DNA of 64,000 nucleotides from Deltaproteobacteria bacterium (GTDB lineage Bacteria > Myxococcota_A > UBA9042 > PHBI01 > JACKFB01), in the NCBI GenBank assembly GCA_020632695.1, contig JACKFB010000007.1, positions 213,218-277,217 on the forward strand, read 5' to 3'. Below, in pieces: positions 40,376-49,135 of the stretch. Each line of letters opens with the position of its first letter. The first letter of the stretch is position 1. The translations under genes and the position numbers were made by a program. Under the pieces are notes generated by a model. It was not told where the DNA came from, ran no database searches, and saw only the letters and a list, made by a program, of their open reading frames with translations.

Positions 40376-41137
40376 GTGCTCGCTTCCCATCGCCGACTCG
40401 CCCTCTGGACCGTGGCCCTGGGCGCGCTCGCCTTCGCCCCCGGCCCCGCCCACGCGGCCCGCCCCAGCGCCGGGCCCGAGCCCGCGCCGCCAGCGAGCGA
40501 AGGCCCCACCGTGGCCGTGCTCTACTTCGATTACTCTGGCGAGGACGACAGCCTGGCCGTGCTCCGCAAGGGCCTGACCCAGATGCTGGTCAGCGATCTG
40601 ACGGCGCTGGGCGGCCTGCGCGTGGTGGAGCGCGAGCGCCTGGAGGAGGTGCTGGCCGAGCTCGAGCTGTCGAAGAGCCGCAAGATCGACCCGGCGACCG
40701 CGGCGAGGCTCGGCAAGCTGCTGGGCGCGCGCTACCTGGTGATGGGCTCGTACTTCGAGCTGCTGGGGACGCTGCGCGCCGACGCCCGCGTGGTCGAGGT
40801 GGAGACGGGGCGCATCGTCGGCTCCTTCGGCGGGCACGGGAAGCCGGGCGAGTTCCTCGAGGTCGAGCAGAAGCTCGGGAGGAGCCTGGGCGAGGCGCTG
40901 ACCGCGACCCTGGCGCTCCCGCCCGAGCCGCACGAGCCCCAGCGCAAGACGGCGGCGCGGCGGCGGCCCAAGCCGCCCAAGCGCCTGGCGACCAAGACCG
41001 CCGTGCGCTACTCCAAGGCCCTCGACGCCAAGGACAAGGGCGACCTGAAGGAGGCGCGCAAGGAGCTGGAGGCCACCCTCGCCGAACAGCCCGACTTCCA
41101 GCTCGCCACCGCGGAGCTCGACCGCCTCATCCAGTAG
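40376..41137 (+). CDS. CsgG/LpoB-like secreted protein
   Basis: A 253-residue exported protein. The GTG at 40376 has GGAGGA five bases upstream, and gives a signal peptide (residues 1-26, ending AHA). The main domain (about 45-180) resembles the CsgG family: VAVLYFDYSGEDDSLAVLRKGLTQMLVSDLTALGGLRVVERERLEEVLAELELSKS, then LGKLLGARYLVMGSYFELLGTLRADARVVEVETGRIVGSF. The C-terminus is basic, then helical (ALDAKDKGDLKEARKELEATLAEQPDFQLA), TPR-like. There is no lipobox Cys, so it may be a periplasmic CsgG-fold protein; the substrate is unknown. Confidence 0.75.
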   Translation: MLASHRRLALWTVALGALAFAPGPAHAARPSAGPEPAPPASEGPTVAVLYFDYSGEDDSLAVLRKGLTQMLVSDLTALGGLRVVERERLEEVLAELELSKSRKIDPATAARLGKLLGARYLVMGSYFELLGTLRADARVVEVETGRIVGSFGGHGKPGEFLEVEQKLGRSLGEALTATLALPPEPHEPQRKTAARRRPKPPKRLATKTAVRYSKALDAKDKGDLKEARKELEATLAEQPDFQLATAELDRLIQ

Positions 41138-41182
41138 GCGCGGCGGGACGACGACCTCGGGGACGACGACTGGCGGGCGCGC

Positions 41183-43210
41183 TCAAGGACAGAGCGGCGC
41201 GGCGCTGGCCTCGCCCAGCTCCTTCGCGCGGCAGAAGGCGCGCCGGGCGTCGTCGGCCTTGCCGGTGAGCTGAAGGGCCTGCCCGCGCAGCAACCACGCG
41301 CCACCCTGGTCCGGGTCGCGCTCCAGCACGATGGCCAGGTCCGGCAGCGCCGCTTCCGCCTGATGGCGGGCCAGGTTCGCCTGGGCGCGAGCCAGGTGGG
41401 CATTGGGGTGGCTGGGATCGCGCTCGAGCAGCCCGGTGAAGGCCGCCACCGCGGCCTCCTGGTCGCCCGACCGCATCGCCAGCAGGCCGACGTTGAAGCG
41501 CGGCGCGGCGTACGATGGCCACATCACCAGCGCCCGCTCGTAGGCGGCGCGAGCTCCGGTCAGGTCGCGCTGGAGCTGCAGCGCGTTGCCGATGAGGTTC
41601 TGGGGCCAGGCCCAGTCCGGGCAGGCCGCGGCGGCGTCCCTGGCCGCCTGGAGCGCCGACCCGGTCTCGGCCCCCGCCAGCAGCCGCGCCCGCGCCAGGA
41701 GCGCGCCCCGCTCCGCCCGCGCGACCTCCCCATCCGCGTCCGCCTCGCCATCCGCTGCGTCCTCGAGCAGGGTCACGGCGCGCTGGTCCTCCGCACGCGC
41801 ACCGCCGACGGCTCCTCCCAGCAGCAGCGTCGCGGCGGCGGTCAGGCGCGCGACCTCCGCGGCCTCACCCGCCCGGCACGCTGCGGGCGGGGGCGGGTCA
41901 CCGCTCTCCCGGTACAGGGCGTCGAGGGCCTCGCGTGCCTGCGCCGTGGCCAGCGGCGCCAACGGCTCGGGCGACGCGTCGCTCGTGGCCACGTGGGTCG
42001 CGACGTCGGGCACGCGCTCGGCCGGCGCCTGCGCGCCGTCCGGCGCCTCCGCTTCGACCGCCACATCGGCGGCGACTGCGACTGCGACGGCGTCATCGGC
42101 CCCGCCCACCTCGGTCGCCGCTGCCACCGCGTCGGCGGCGGCGCCTGAGCCCTGCGCGCCGCCCATGGCCCACCACGCCGCGCCGCCCACCAGCGCCGCC
42201 ACCAGCAGCACGGCCCCGACGATGAGCCCCATCACCACCCACACACCGTGTCCGCTGCTCACCGCGTCGCCGTCGCCGCCGGGCGGCTCCTGACGAGCCA
42301 TCGAGGCCTGCACCTCGACCGCCGGCCGCTTCGGGCCCGTGGTCCCGGCCGCCTCGGGCGCGCAGGCGCGGAGCCGCTCGACCACCTCGGCCGCGGTCGC
42401 CGGCCGCTGGTCCGGCGCCTTGGCCAGCAGCGCCAGGATCAGGCTCTCGAGCGCGTCCGGCACCTCCACCAGCTCCGAAGGCGGGCGCGGCGGCACCTGC
42501 ACGTGCATCACCAGCACGCTCACCGTGGTCGGGCCGCGGAAGGGGGCGGAGCCGGTCACCATCTCGTAGAGCACGACGCCCAGCGCGTAGAGATCGGTGC
42601 GCGCGTCCACACCGACGCCCTTGGCCTGCTCGGGCGCCATGTAGGCCGGCGTCCCGATGATGGCCCCGTCGGTGGTGAGCTGCGTGTGGCTCTGGTCGAG
42701 GAAGTGCGCGATGCCGAAGTCCAGCACCTGGAGCTGATCGCGCTCGCCGTAGCGGTCGATCAGCATGATGTTGTCCGGCTTCAGGTCGCGGTGGACGATG
42801 CCTTCGCTGTGCGCCGCGTGCAGCGCGCGCGCCACCTGGGTGCCGATGTGGACCACGCGCTCGAACCCGAGCGGCCCCTCGTCGCGGATCACCTCGGCCA
42901 GCGACCGCCCCTCGAGGAACTCCATCGCCAGGTAGAGCCGCCCCTCCTCGGTCTGGCCGTAGTCGTAGACCTGGATGGTGTTGGGGTGACGGATGCGCGC
43001 GGTCGCCTGCATCTCGCGGGCGAAGCGCTCGACGCCGGCCTGCGACTGCACGACGTGAGGGTGGATGAGCTTGAGCGCGACGCGGCGGTCCATCGCGAGC
43101 TGCCGCGCCTCGTAGACGGTGCCCATCCCGCCCTGGCCCAGCGTGCGGATGATCTCGAAGCGCCCGGCCACGGTCGTGCCGACCAGGGGATCCGGCTGCG
43201 TGTCCGTCAC
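41183..43210 (-). CDS. Membrane Ser/Thr protein kinase with periplasmic TPR region
   Basis: A Hanks-type (PknB-like) kinase, 675 residues. The catalytic domain (residues 18-285) has G-loop GQGGMGTVYEA, Lys47 (VALKLI), HRDLKPDN (140-147), the DFG motif (near 163) and GTPAYMAPEQ. A single membrane helix lies at about 322-347, followed by an acidic Ala/Val/Asp linker and TPR-like repeats near the C-terminus (ALVMWPSYAAPRFNVGLLAMRSGDQEAAVAAFTGLLERDPSHPNAHLARAQANLARHQAEAALPDLAIVLERDPD). It is the last gene of a four-gene minus-strand operon. Confidence 0.92.
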   Translation of the reverse strand: MTDTQPDPLVGTTVAGRFEIIRTLGQGGMGTVYEARQLAMDRRVALKLIHPHVVQSQAGVERFAREMQATARIRHPNTIQVYDYGQTEEGRLYLAMEFLEGRSLAEVIRDEGPLGFERVVHIGTQVARALHAAHSEGIVHRDLKPDNIMLIDRYGERDQLQVLDFGIAHFLDQSHTQLTTDGAIIGTPAYMAPEQAKGVGVDARTDLYALGVVLYEMVTGSAPFRGPTTVSVLVMHVQVPPRPPSELVEVPDALESLILALLAKAPDQRPATAAEVVERLRACAPEAAGTTGPKRPAVEVQASMARQEPPGGDGDAVSSGHGVWVVMGLIVGAVLLVAALVGGAAWWAMGGAQGSGAAADAVAAATEVGGADDAVAVAVAADVAVEAEAPDGAQAPAERVPDVATHVATSDASPEPLAPLATAQAREALDALYRESGDPPPPAACRAGEAAEVARLTAAATLLLGGAVGGARAEDQRAVTLLEDAADGEADADGEVARAERGALLARARLLAGAETGSALQAARDAAAACPDWAWPQNLIGNALQLQRDLTGARAAYERALVMWPSYAAPRFNVGLLAMRSGDQEAAVAAFTGLLERDPSHPNAHLARAQANLARHQAEAALPDLAIVLERDPDQGGAWLLRGQALQLTGKADDARRAFCRAKELGEASAAPLCP

Positions 43211-43235
43211 GAGGTGGCTCGCCGCTGATGGGGGT

Positions 43236-43598
43236 TCATGGGCCGTCTCTACCCGGGCCGCCGCCGCCGAGCAAGCCCGCCACCGACGCCGGGGCTTCGC
43301 CGGCGTCGAGCGCGCGCTCCAGCACGTGCCCCAGCGCGCGCAGGCGCAGGCCGCACCAGGGGGAGGGGGCGCGCCTCAGCCGCTCCAGGGCCCGCGCGCC
43401 GACCTTGCGGGCGCCCACCAGGTTGTCCCGCTCGAGGTGGTAGAGCGCCGCGGCGGCCTGGATCAGCCCTTGGAGCGCCTCGCGGTCGGGCCCCTGCTCC
43501 ATCTGGCGCCAGACCTCCTCCCAGGCCTCGTGGGCCTCGTAGTAGGAGCCCGCCTCGAAGGCACGCAGCCCCTCGGCGAGCGGGTCCTCCCCGCTCAT
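43236..43598 (-). CDS. DUF309 family protein
   Basis: A 120-residue helical protein with the DUF309 pattern GLRAFEAGSYYEAHEAWEEVWRQMEQGPDREALQGLIQAAAALYHLERDNLVGARKVGARAL. Function is unknown in the family. The start ATG overlaps the aminotransferase stop by four bases (ATGA), and it lies 25 bases before the kinase gene. Confidence 0.8.
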   Translation of the reverse strand: MSGEDPLAEGLRAFEAGSYYEAHEAWEEVWRQMEQGPDREALQGLIQAAAALYHLERDNLVGARKVGARALERLRRAPSPWCGLRLRALGHVLERALDAGEAPASVAGLLGGGGPGRDGP

Positions 43599-44803
43599 GC
43601 GGACGTCGCCGCCCGCAGCTCGGCCACGGCTGCGTCCACCGCGTCCAGCACCCGCGGCACCTCATCGTGGGCGTTGGGCCAGTGCGGGGCGAAGCGCAGC
43701 ACGCCGTCGGGCGTCGACGTGACCACGCCGGCTCTCCCGAGGGCGGCGTGCAGCGCGATGAGCTCCACGTCCCCGGGCGGGAGCACGCCGAGGATGCCGG
43801 CCCGCGCTCCGACCGACGCCGCCCGCAGCGTCCGGAAGCCGCGGGCGACCAGGCCTTCGGACAGCGCGCCGTTGTAGCGGTCGACGTGCCCGAAGATGGT
43901 CGCCGTGCCCAGGGCCTCCAGCGGCTCGATGGCCGCCCCGAGCGCGATCAGCCCGATGGCGTTGGCCATCCCGCTCTCGAAGAGGTCCGCCCGCTGGCGG
44001 ATCGGCCGGTCGTAGCGCAGATGCCCGGCACCGCGGCCGAGGAAGTCCAGGCCCCCGGCCTCGTGGCTGAGCCACCCCGCCATCAGCGGACGCAGGGCGG
44101 CCGCGCGCTCGGGGGCGACGTAGAGGAGCCCGCAGCCGTCGAGGCCCATCAGCCACTTGTGGCTGCCCGCCGCGAGGTAGTCCACGCCGTCGGCGACCAC
44201 GTCGATGGGGACGGCGCCCACCGCCTGGATGGCGTCGATGAAGAGCTCGGCGCCGTGCGCGTGGCAGAGCGCGGCCAGCTCGCCCAGGGGCAGGCGCATC
44301 CCCGTCTGGAAGGCCACCGCCGAGAGCGCCACCAGCCGGGCGCCGCCGCGCAGCGCCTGCTCGAGGCGGTCGAGGAAGTCGCCGACCGGGCGCAGCGGGT
44401 CGGGCGCGTCCACCCACACCGGCTGCAGGTCGTGGGCGCGCGCCGCCTGCAGCCAGGGCGTGACGTTGGTGGGGAACTCGCCGCGGCACAACACCACCCG
44501 CTCGCCGCGTCTCCAGGGCAGGCACACCGCGATGGCGGTGATCCCCTGGGTGGTGTTGCCGGTGAAGGCCACGTCGCAGCCCGGAGCGCCGATGAGCGCT
44601 CCCAGCCGCGGCCGCAGCGCCTCCCGCGCCTCCTTCCATCGCATGAAGGCGCCAGCGCCCTTCGCGGCCTGCTCGCGCATGAAGTCAGCGACGGCCTGCT
44701 CCACCCGCGACGAGGGGGGCGAGATGGCGGCGTGCGCGGCGTAGACATCGGCCTCGAGCCGCGGGAAGAGGCTGCGGTCGCCCAGCTCTGCGGGACGCTG
44801 CAC
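43595..44803 (-). CDS. Class V aminotransferase (cysteine desulfurase-like fold)
   Basis: A PLP-dependent fold-type I enzyme of 402 residues beginning at GTG 44803, eight bases after the lipoprotein stop. Family features: DVAFTGNTTQGITAIAV, FIDAIQAVG (D190, cofactor Asp), SHKW with the PLP Lys216, and SGMANAIGLIALGAAIEPLEALG. The absence of an obvious cysteine catalytic loop and the pattern resemble isopenicillin-N-epimerase/kynureninase-like members rather than true NifS/IscS. The substrate cannot be set from sequence. It is coupled to DUF309 and a kinase gene. Confidence 0.8.
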   Translation of the reverse strand: MQRPAELGDRSLFPRLEADVYAAHAAISPPSSRVEQAVADFMREQAAKGAGAFMRWKEAREALRPRLGALIGAPGCDVAFTGNTTQGITAIAVCLPWRRGERVVLCRGEFPTNVTPWLQAARAHDLQPVWVDAPDPLRPVGDFLDRLEQALRGGARLVALSAVAFQTGMRLPLGELAALCHAHGAELFIDAIQAVGAVPIDVVADGVDYLAAGSHKWLMGLDGCGLLYVAPERAAALRPLMAGWLSHEAGGLDFLGRGAGHLRYDRPIRQRADLFESGMANAIGLIALGAAIEPLEALGTATIFGHVDRYNGALSEGLVARGFRTLRAASVGARAGILGVLPPGDVELIALHAALGRAGVVTSTPDGVLRFAPHWPNAHDEVPRVLDAVDAAVAELRAATSA

Positions 44804-44811
44804 CGGGCCGC

Positions 44812-45813
44812 TCAGGGCGTCGACGGTGCCACGATCGGCACCGTCGCGGTGGCCTCGACCCCCGCGCCATCGTCCGCGGCGGCCCAGCTCGCCCGGAAGC
44901 TGCACGTGCCCTGCGCGAGCCCGCGCACGGACACGAACCCCGCCACCAGGCAGGTGCTCTCGCCTCTGGCCTCGATCTCGCAGATCTCCGGCGTGTCGTT
45001 CTCCACCGTCATCGGCGTGCGCGGACAGCACACGTACTCGCCCGCGACCGTCGGCAGCATGCGGATGTAGCCCAGCGCGTCGACCGGGACGGTGTCGTCC
45101 AACGAGGCCGGCGAGAGCCCGCCGCCGTCGACGTCGCCCACCCGCACCAGGCGCATGCCCAGCGATTCGGAGTCGATGCGGCTGGACAGCGTGACCAGCC
45201 CCGGCGTGGCCGAGGTGTGCACGTGGAAGTTCTCCTGGTCCTTCGAGCTCTCGTCGAAGGTGAGGCCGCTCGCCGGCTCCACGTCGACCGGGTGCAGCCC
45301 GTAGCCGACCAGCGCCTTCCCGCTCCGCAGCGACATGTCGAAGGGCACCAGCACGTCCGTGTCCACGAAGTACGCCGCCTCGCGGTCGGGCGAGCACACG
45401 TGCCGCAGCTCCAGCACCTCGGGCTCGCGCGCCAGCATGTCCACCGAGTCGTCCACGGTCTCGCCGCTGGAGAGCCGGGCCCGCACGTCGATGTGGGCCG
45501 TCCCGTCCCCGCGCCCCTCGAGCACGATGGGCCCGGCGGAGCTGGTGTCGACGACCTCGAGCGCCTCCGGGCTGCCGCTGCGGGCCAGGATGATGGTGAC
45601 GTCCTTGCGGTTGCCGGCCTCCCGCACTCGCAGGTCCAGCCTGGCGCCGACCGCGACCGGCTTGTTGAAGTCCGACAGCTCGTCCACGGCCTCGTACGAG
45701 AAGAGGAGGTTCCCCTCGTTGCCGGTGAGCAGGGACTCGCAGCCCGCGCCGGCGAGCCAGGCGAGCGCGAGGGGCGCCATCAGCAGGGCGCGTCGGAGCG
45801 CAGGGGTGTTCAC
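44812..45813 (-). CDS. Hypothetical lipoprotein with beta-rich domains
   Basis: A 333-residue protein starting at GTG 45813 (AAGGAGG ribosome-binding site). It has a lipoprotein signal (MNTPALRRALLMAPLALAWLAGAGC, lipidated Cys at about 25), then beta-rich, Ig-like sequence with no recognised family; C-terminal cysteines (YVCCPRTP, EICEIEARGESTCLVAG, GTCSFRA) may form disulfides. It is the first gene of the operon with aminotransferase, DUF309 and kinase genes. Confidence 0.6.
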   Translation of the reverse strand: MNTPALRRALLMAPLALAWLAGAGCESLLTGNEGNLLFSYEAVDELSDFNKPVAVGARLDLRVREAGNRKDVTIILARSGSPEALEVVDTSSAGPIVLEGRGDGTAHIDVRARLSSGETVDDSVDMLAREPEVLELRHVCSPDREAAYFVDTDVLVPFDMSLRSGKALVGYGLHPVDVEPASGLTFDESSKDQENFHVHTSATPGLVTLSSRIDSESLGMRLVRVGDVDGGGLSPASLDDTVPVDALGYIRMLPTVAGEYVCCPRTPMTVENDTPEICEIEARGESTCLVAGFVSVRGLAQGTCSFRASWAAADDGAGVEATATVPIVAPSTP

Positions 45814-45957
45814 GTCGTCCTCCTTCGGGCGCCGCGTCCGTGAAGTGGCGCCCGCGCGCAGGATAGCGCCGATGGGCTCCCGTCGCGAACCTGCCGCCAG
45901 CGCGCCGAGGGCCGACCGGGCTCTCCCTCGCCGACCCGGAGCCGGGCCCGGGCGGGC

Positions 45958-46554
45958 TCAGCCCTGCCCGACCGCCCGCAGGCGTTCGTGCACCAGGTCG
46001 GCGCGCTGCTCATCGACGCGCGGCACCAGCCCCATCAGCTCGAGGGCGCTCAGGATGCGGCGGACGCCGGACTCGACGGTCTCCACGCCCGTGTTGACGA
46101 TGACCTCCGGGTTGTCCGGCGGCTCGTAGGGGTCGTCGATGCCCGTGAAGTGCTTGAGCTCGCCCTTGAGCGCCCGCGCGTACAGGCCCTTGGGGTCGCG
46201 CTCGATGAGCGTCTCCAGGGGGCAGTGCACGAAGACCTCGACGAAGCTGCCGACCGGGAAGGTGTCGCGCACCTGATCCCGGGTCTCCTTGTAGGGCGAG
46301 ATGGCCGCGCCGATGGCCACGACCCCGTTGCGCGCCAGCAGCCGCGCCACGTAGGCGATGCGCCGTACGTTGGTGTCCCGGTCCTCCTTGGAGAAGCCGA
46401 GGCCCTTCGAGAGGTTGGTCCGCACCTCGTCGCCGTCGAGCACCTCGACCTTCAGACCGCGATCACGGAGGACGGTGGCCAGCTCAGCGGACAGCGTGGA
46501 CTTCCCAGCGCCCGACATCCCCGTGAACCACAGTGCGTATCCTCGTTGCCCCAT
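45958..46554 (-). CDS. cysC: Adenylylsulfate (APS) kinase CysC
   Basis: Phosphorylates APS to PAPS, the sulfate donor for sulfotransferases. The 198-residue protein starts at ATG 46554, which has AGGAGG 7-8 bases upstream (an ATG at 46572 does not). Motifs: P-loop GMSGAGKS (12-19), DGDEVRTNLSKGLGFSKEDRDTNVRRI (the DGD and GFS segments of APS kinases) and the IDDPYEPPDNPEV segment. It lies 22 bases downstream of a sulfotransferase gene, so the two likely work together in sulfation. Confidence 0.93.
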   Translation of the reverse strand: MGQRGYALWFTGMSGAGKSTLSAELATVLRDRGLKVEVLDGDEVRTNLSKGLGFSKEDRDTNVRRIAYVARLLARNGVVAIGAAISPYKETRDQVRDTFPVGSFVEVFVHCPLETLIERDPKGLYARALKGELKHFTGIDDPYEPPDNPEVIVNTGVETVESGVRRILSALELMGLVPRVDEQRADLVHERLRAVGQG

Positions 46555-46576
46555 CGGCGTGCCTCCTGACATCGTG

Positions 46577-47707
46577 TCAGCGCGCGAATCCGTACACCTC
46601 GAAGGCTTCGGGGAGGGCCTGTTGAACGAAGGCCGCGTCCAGTCCGAAGTCCTCGAGCGCGTAGCGATGCCGGCTCTTGTAGCTCTCGTGTCGCCGGGTC
46701 TCGGCGTCCAGTCTCTCCAAGAAACGGGGACTCAGCGAGAATCCCAGCGCTTCGTAAACCCTGGTCACGACCTTCGAAGCGTCCTGTACCAGGTCCTCGT
46801 ACATGACGGTGACGAACCTGTCGCCGGGGAATTTCCGCGCGAGGTCCAGGTAGCACTTGTAGTAGTCGATCATGAGCTGCGCGAAGGCCCGGGATGCGTA
46901 TGAGTCGCCAGCGAGGTGTGGCGATGCCTGGGTCCACGCCGTCTCGAACATGCTGACCGCCGACGGGATGGCCTTGTAGGGGTCTCGGACGAGATACACC
47001 ACTTTGGCGTCGGGAAACAGTTCCATCAGCGAGCCCATGCGGCCCGCGGCGAGCACGGTCTTGTTGAGGAAGATGCGATCGGTGCCCGTCGCGTAGAGGT
47101 GGCGTTGGATGCAGCTCTGGTAGTAGCGCATCAGCCGCTGGCGCGTGGGCTCGGGCATGCGGTCGACGAACTGGCACTCCTTCAGCTCGTCGAAGAAGGG
47201 CCACAGCATGTGGACCGCCGGGCTGCAGAGCGCGAGCACCCAGAAGGCCTCGTCCTCCTCGGCCTCGGCGAAGCCCATCTTGTGGATCTCCTCCCAGCCG
47301 CCCATGAAGATGCGCTCGATGCCGGTGAACACCCAGCGCAGCGGGCCTCCGAGGCGCCGGTCCACCGCGGCCACCGCCCAGACCAGCTTGTACAGGGTCA
47401 CCGACGGCATGATCGTCTGGTAGAGCTTGAGGCAGGTGAAGCGCTCGTCGTCGAGCGACATCAGGCGGTGCAGCAAGGTGGTGCCGCTGCGCGGGTTCGC
47501 CAGGATGAAGACCGGTGATCGGACCGAGACCTTCTTGAAGCCTGGGAAGAACACGTGGTCGAGCGCGCGCCCGAGCTGAACGAAGAGCCAGACGCTCAGG
47601 AAGATGCTCGACCAGAAGGCGGTCATCAGCACCAACCTCAACCGGAAGTACTTCCGGGAGAAGAGCAGTCGAAGGATCTTCAGGAGGAGGCGGATCGGGA
47701 TGAACAT
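46577..47707 (-). CDS. Membrane-anchored PAPS-dependent sulfotransferase
   Basis: A 376-residue sulfotransferase (3'-phosphoadenosine 5'-phosphosulfate dependent). It has a hydrophobic N-terminal segment (about residues 28-48, membrane anchor) and the 5'-phosphosulfate-binding motif FILANPRSGTTLLHRLM (about 66-82) with RSGTT, plus the 3'-phosphate motif YLVRDPYKAIPS (about 220-232). ATG 47707 is used; GTG 47719 is possible. It precedes cysC, giving a donor-plus-transferase pair. Base composition is visibly less GC-rich than in neighbours, suggesting acquisition. The acceptor molecule is unknown. Confidence 0.85.
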   Translation of the reverse strand: MFIPIRLLLKILRLLFSRKYFRLRLVLMTAFWSSIFLSVWLFVQLGRALDHVFFPGFKKVSVRSPVFILANPRSGTTLLHRLMSLDDERFTCLKLYQTIMPSVTLYKLVWAVAAVDRRLGGPLRWVFTGIERIFMGGWEEIHKMGFAEAEEDEAFWVLALCSPAVHMLWPFFDELKECQFVDRMPEPTRQRLMRYYQSCIQRHLYATGTDRIFLNKTVLAAGRMGSLMELFPDAKVVYLVRDPYKAIPSAVSMFETAWTQASPHLAGDSYASRAFAQLMIDYYKCYLDLARKFPGDRFVTVMYEDLVQDASKVVTRVYEALGFSLSPRFLERLDAETRRHESYKSRHRYALEDFGLDAAFVQQALPEAFEVYGFAR

Positions 47708-47739
47708 CCGGCTGGACACCCGGGAGGCGAGGCAGGGCG

Positions 47740-47751
47740 CGTGTATACACG
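47740..47751. promoter_or_regulatory. Palindromic element upstream of sulfotransferase
   Basis: CGTGTATACACG is a perfect 12-bp palindrome 33 bases upstream of the sulfotransferase start, in a gap (47708-47920) that also holds GAACATGTTC (47817-47826) and paired GCCCGATC/GATCGGGC repeats. The region is locally AT-richer. It may hold a promoter or operator for the sulfotransferase-cysC genes. Confidence 0.3.
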
Positions 47752-47920
47752 AACCGCCCGATCGCGTCGACGGGCCTGATCGGGCGTCGGACCGGGCAGA
47801 TGTCCGGTCGGAAACTGAACATGTTCCAGAGGTTGGAGATCGGCTCGGCGGAGCGAGGGCCGCGCGCCGCGGGCGGCGTCGGGTGGGGGGCGGCGGTGAA
47901 GCGGAGGACGGGCGGGTCGC

Positions 47921-49135
47921 TCAGGCCGTCAGGCGCTCCGCCAGCTCGCAGATGCGTCGGGGTACGATCACGCCCTTGAAGGGGTAGACCAGACCCGCGT
48001 CCAGCTCCGGCAGCTCCGCTGCGTCGGCGCGCAGCCGGGTGGCCAGGGCCACGATGAGGTGGGGGGGCCCGGCCTGGCGCAGCAGCTCGAGGCGGCGCTC
48101 GAAGGCCTTGCGCCGCCAGAACCACACGATGTCCAGCAGCACGCGCCGCCCATCGGCGTGGGTGAGCACGTAGTCCGGGACCAGCACGTCCTTGCCGTCC
48201 AGGTCGATGATCTCGGTGGCCCGGCGCAGCGTCCACTCCAGGTCGCCCTTCTTCCAGGTGGCCCGCAGGTGGCGCTCCTCCTCGCTCTCCCAGGCGCCGA
48301 CGTCGCGCGTGTGCGAGCGCAGCCCCATGGTGTGGTCCAGCGCCAGCACCGCGGGTTGGCGGCGCGGCCCCCAGACGATGTCGGCCTCCAGCGACCACTC
48401 GGGCAGGTGGCAGAGCGCCGGCAGGAAGAGCGCGAGCTGCAGGCCGTAGCGCTGGGTGTGCCGGAACAGGGAGAGCGGCCCGTCGACGACGAGGCGCCAG
48501 CCCTCGGGCCCGCGCTCGGCCCGGTGCATGAGCTGGCGAAACCGCAGGGCGCGGAAGAGCTGGCGCGCGCGGGCTGGCGTGAGCCTGGGCAGCGTGATCA
48601 CCACCTCGCGGGCGCGCAGCAGCACGGCCTGGGCCAGGCCGAGGTTGTAGCGGTCGAGCAGCGAGGCGGCGTCGGGGAGGTCGATCGCGGTGAGGCGCGC
48701 CTCGGCGGCCAGGTCGGCGTAGAGCGCGTCCTCGACCTCCGCCGGCGTCATCTCGAGCGCTGCGGCGGCGCGGGCCACCACCGCGTCCCGGTCGCAGAGC
48801 CCCGTCTCGTGTGCGGGCCCGACCGGCCAGCTCGAGGCCGCCTCGCGGAAGACGGCGGCCCGGACCTCGCCCGGCGGTCGGGCGGCGGCGACCTCGAAGG
48901 TGGCCCGGTCCATCAGCAGCTTGGTCAGGCCGCGCCAGACCACGTAGTCGGTGCCGTCGCCGATGTGGTCGGCGATGGCCTCCTCCAGCGCGCCGACGCG
49001 GCCTCCGGTGTGCTCGGCGAAGAGCGCGCGCAGCGTCTCGGCGGCCGCGACGAGCGCCGGGTCGTCGGTGGCCACGAGACGCGGCACCAGTCGGCCGCCG
49101 CGCGAACGCACCCGGACGAGATCAGCGGTAAGCAC
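47921..49135 (-). CDS. Bax1-like DUF790 nuclease
   Basis: Matches the DUF790 family whose archaeal members (Bax1) are nucleases that partner XPB helicase. The 404-residue protein has an N-terminal helical region (LTADLVRVRSRGGRLVPRLV, RYNLGLAQAVLLRAREVVI) and a C-terminal nuclease-like domain: DVLVPDYVLTHADGRR (D321) and LLDIVWFWRRKAFERRLE (D335), consistent with a restriction-endonuclease-like core. The start overlaps the helicase stop by 14 bases. It is the last gene of a four-gene minus-strand operon. Confidence 0.85.
   Translation of the reverse strand: MLTADLVRVRSRGGRLVPRLVATDDPALVAAAETLRALFAEHTGGRVGALEEAIADHIGDGTDYVVWRGLTKLLMDRATFEVAAARPPGEVRAAVFREAASSWPVGPAHETGLCDRDAVVARAAAALEMTPAEVEDALYADLAAEARLTAIDLPDAASLLDRYNLGLAQAVLLRAREVVITLPRLTPARARQLFRALRFRQLMHRAERGPEGWRLVVDGPLSLFRHTQRYGLQLALFLPALCHLPEWSLEADIVWGPRRQPAVLALDHTMGLRSHTRDVGAWESEEERHLRATWKKGDLEWTLRRATEIIDLDGKDVLVPDYVLTHADGRRVLLDIVWFWRRKAFERRLELLRQAGPPHLIVALATRLRADAAELPELDAGLVYPFKGVIVPRRICELAERLTA

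Noticed and set aside
43595..45397. 600-codon version of the aminotransferase reading through the lipoprotein gene
   Set aside because: The first 198 codons are antisense-free but out of frame with the lipoprotein and lack family similarity; GTG 44803 gives the normal length.
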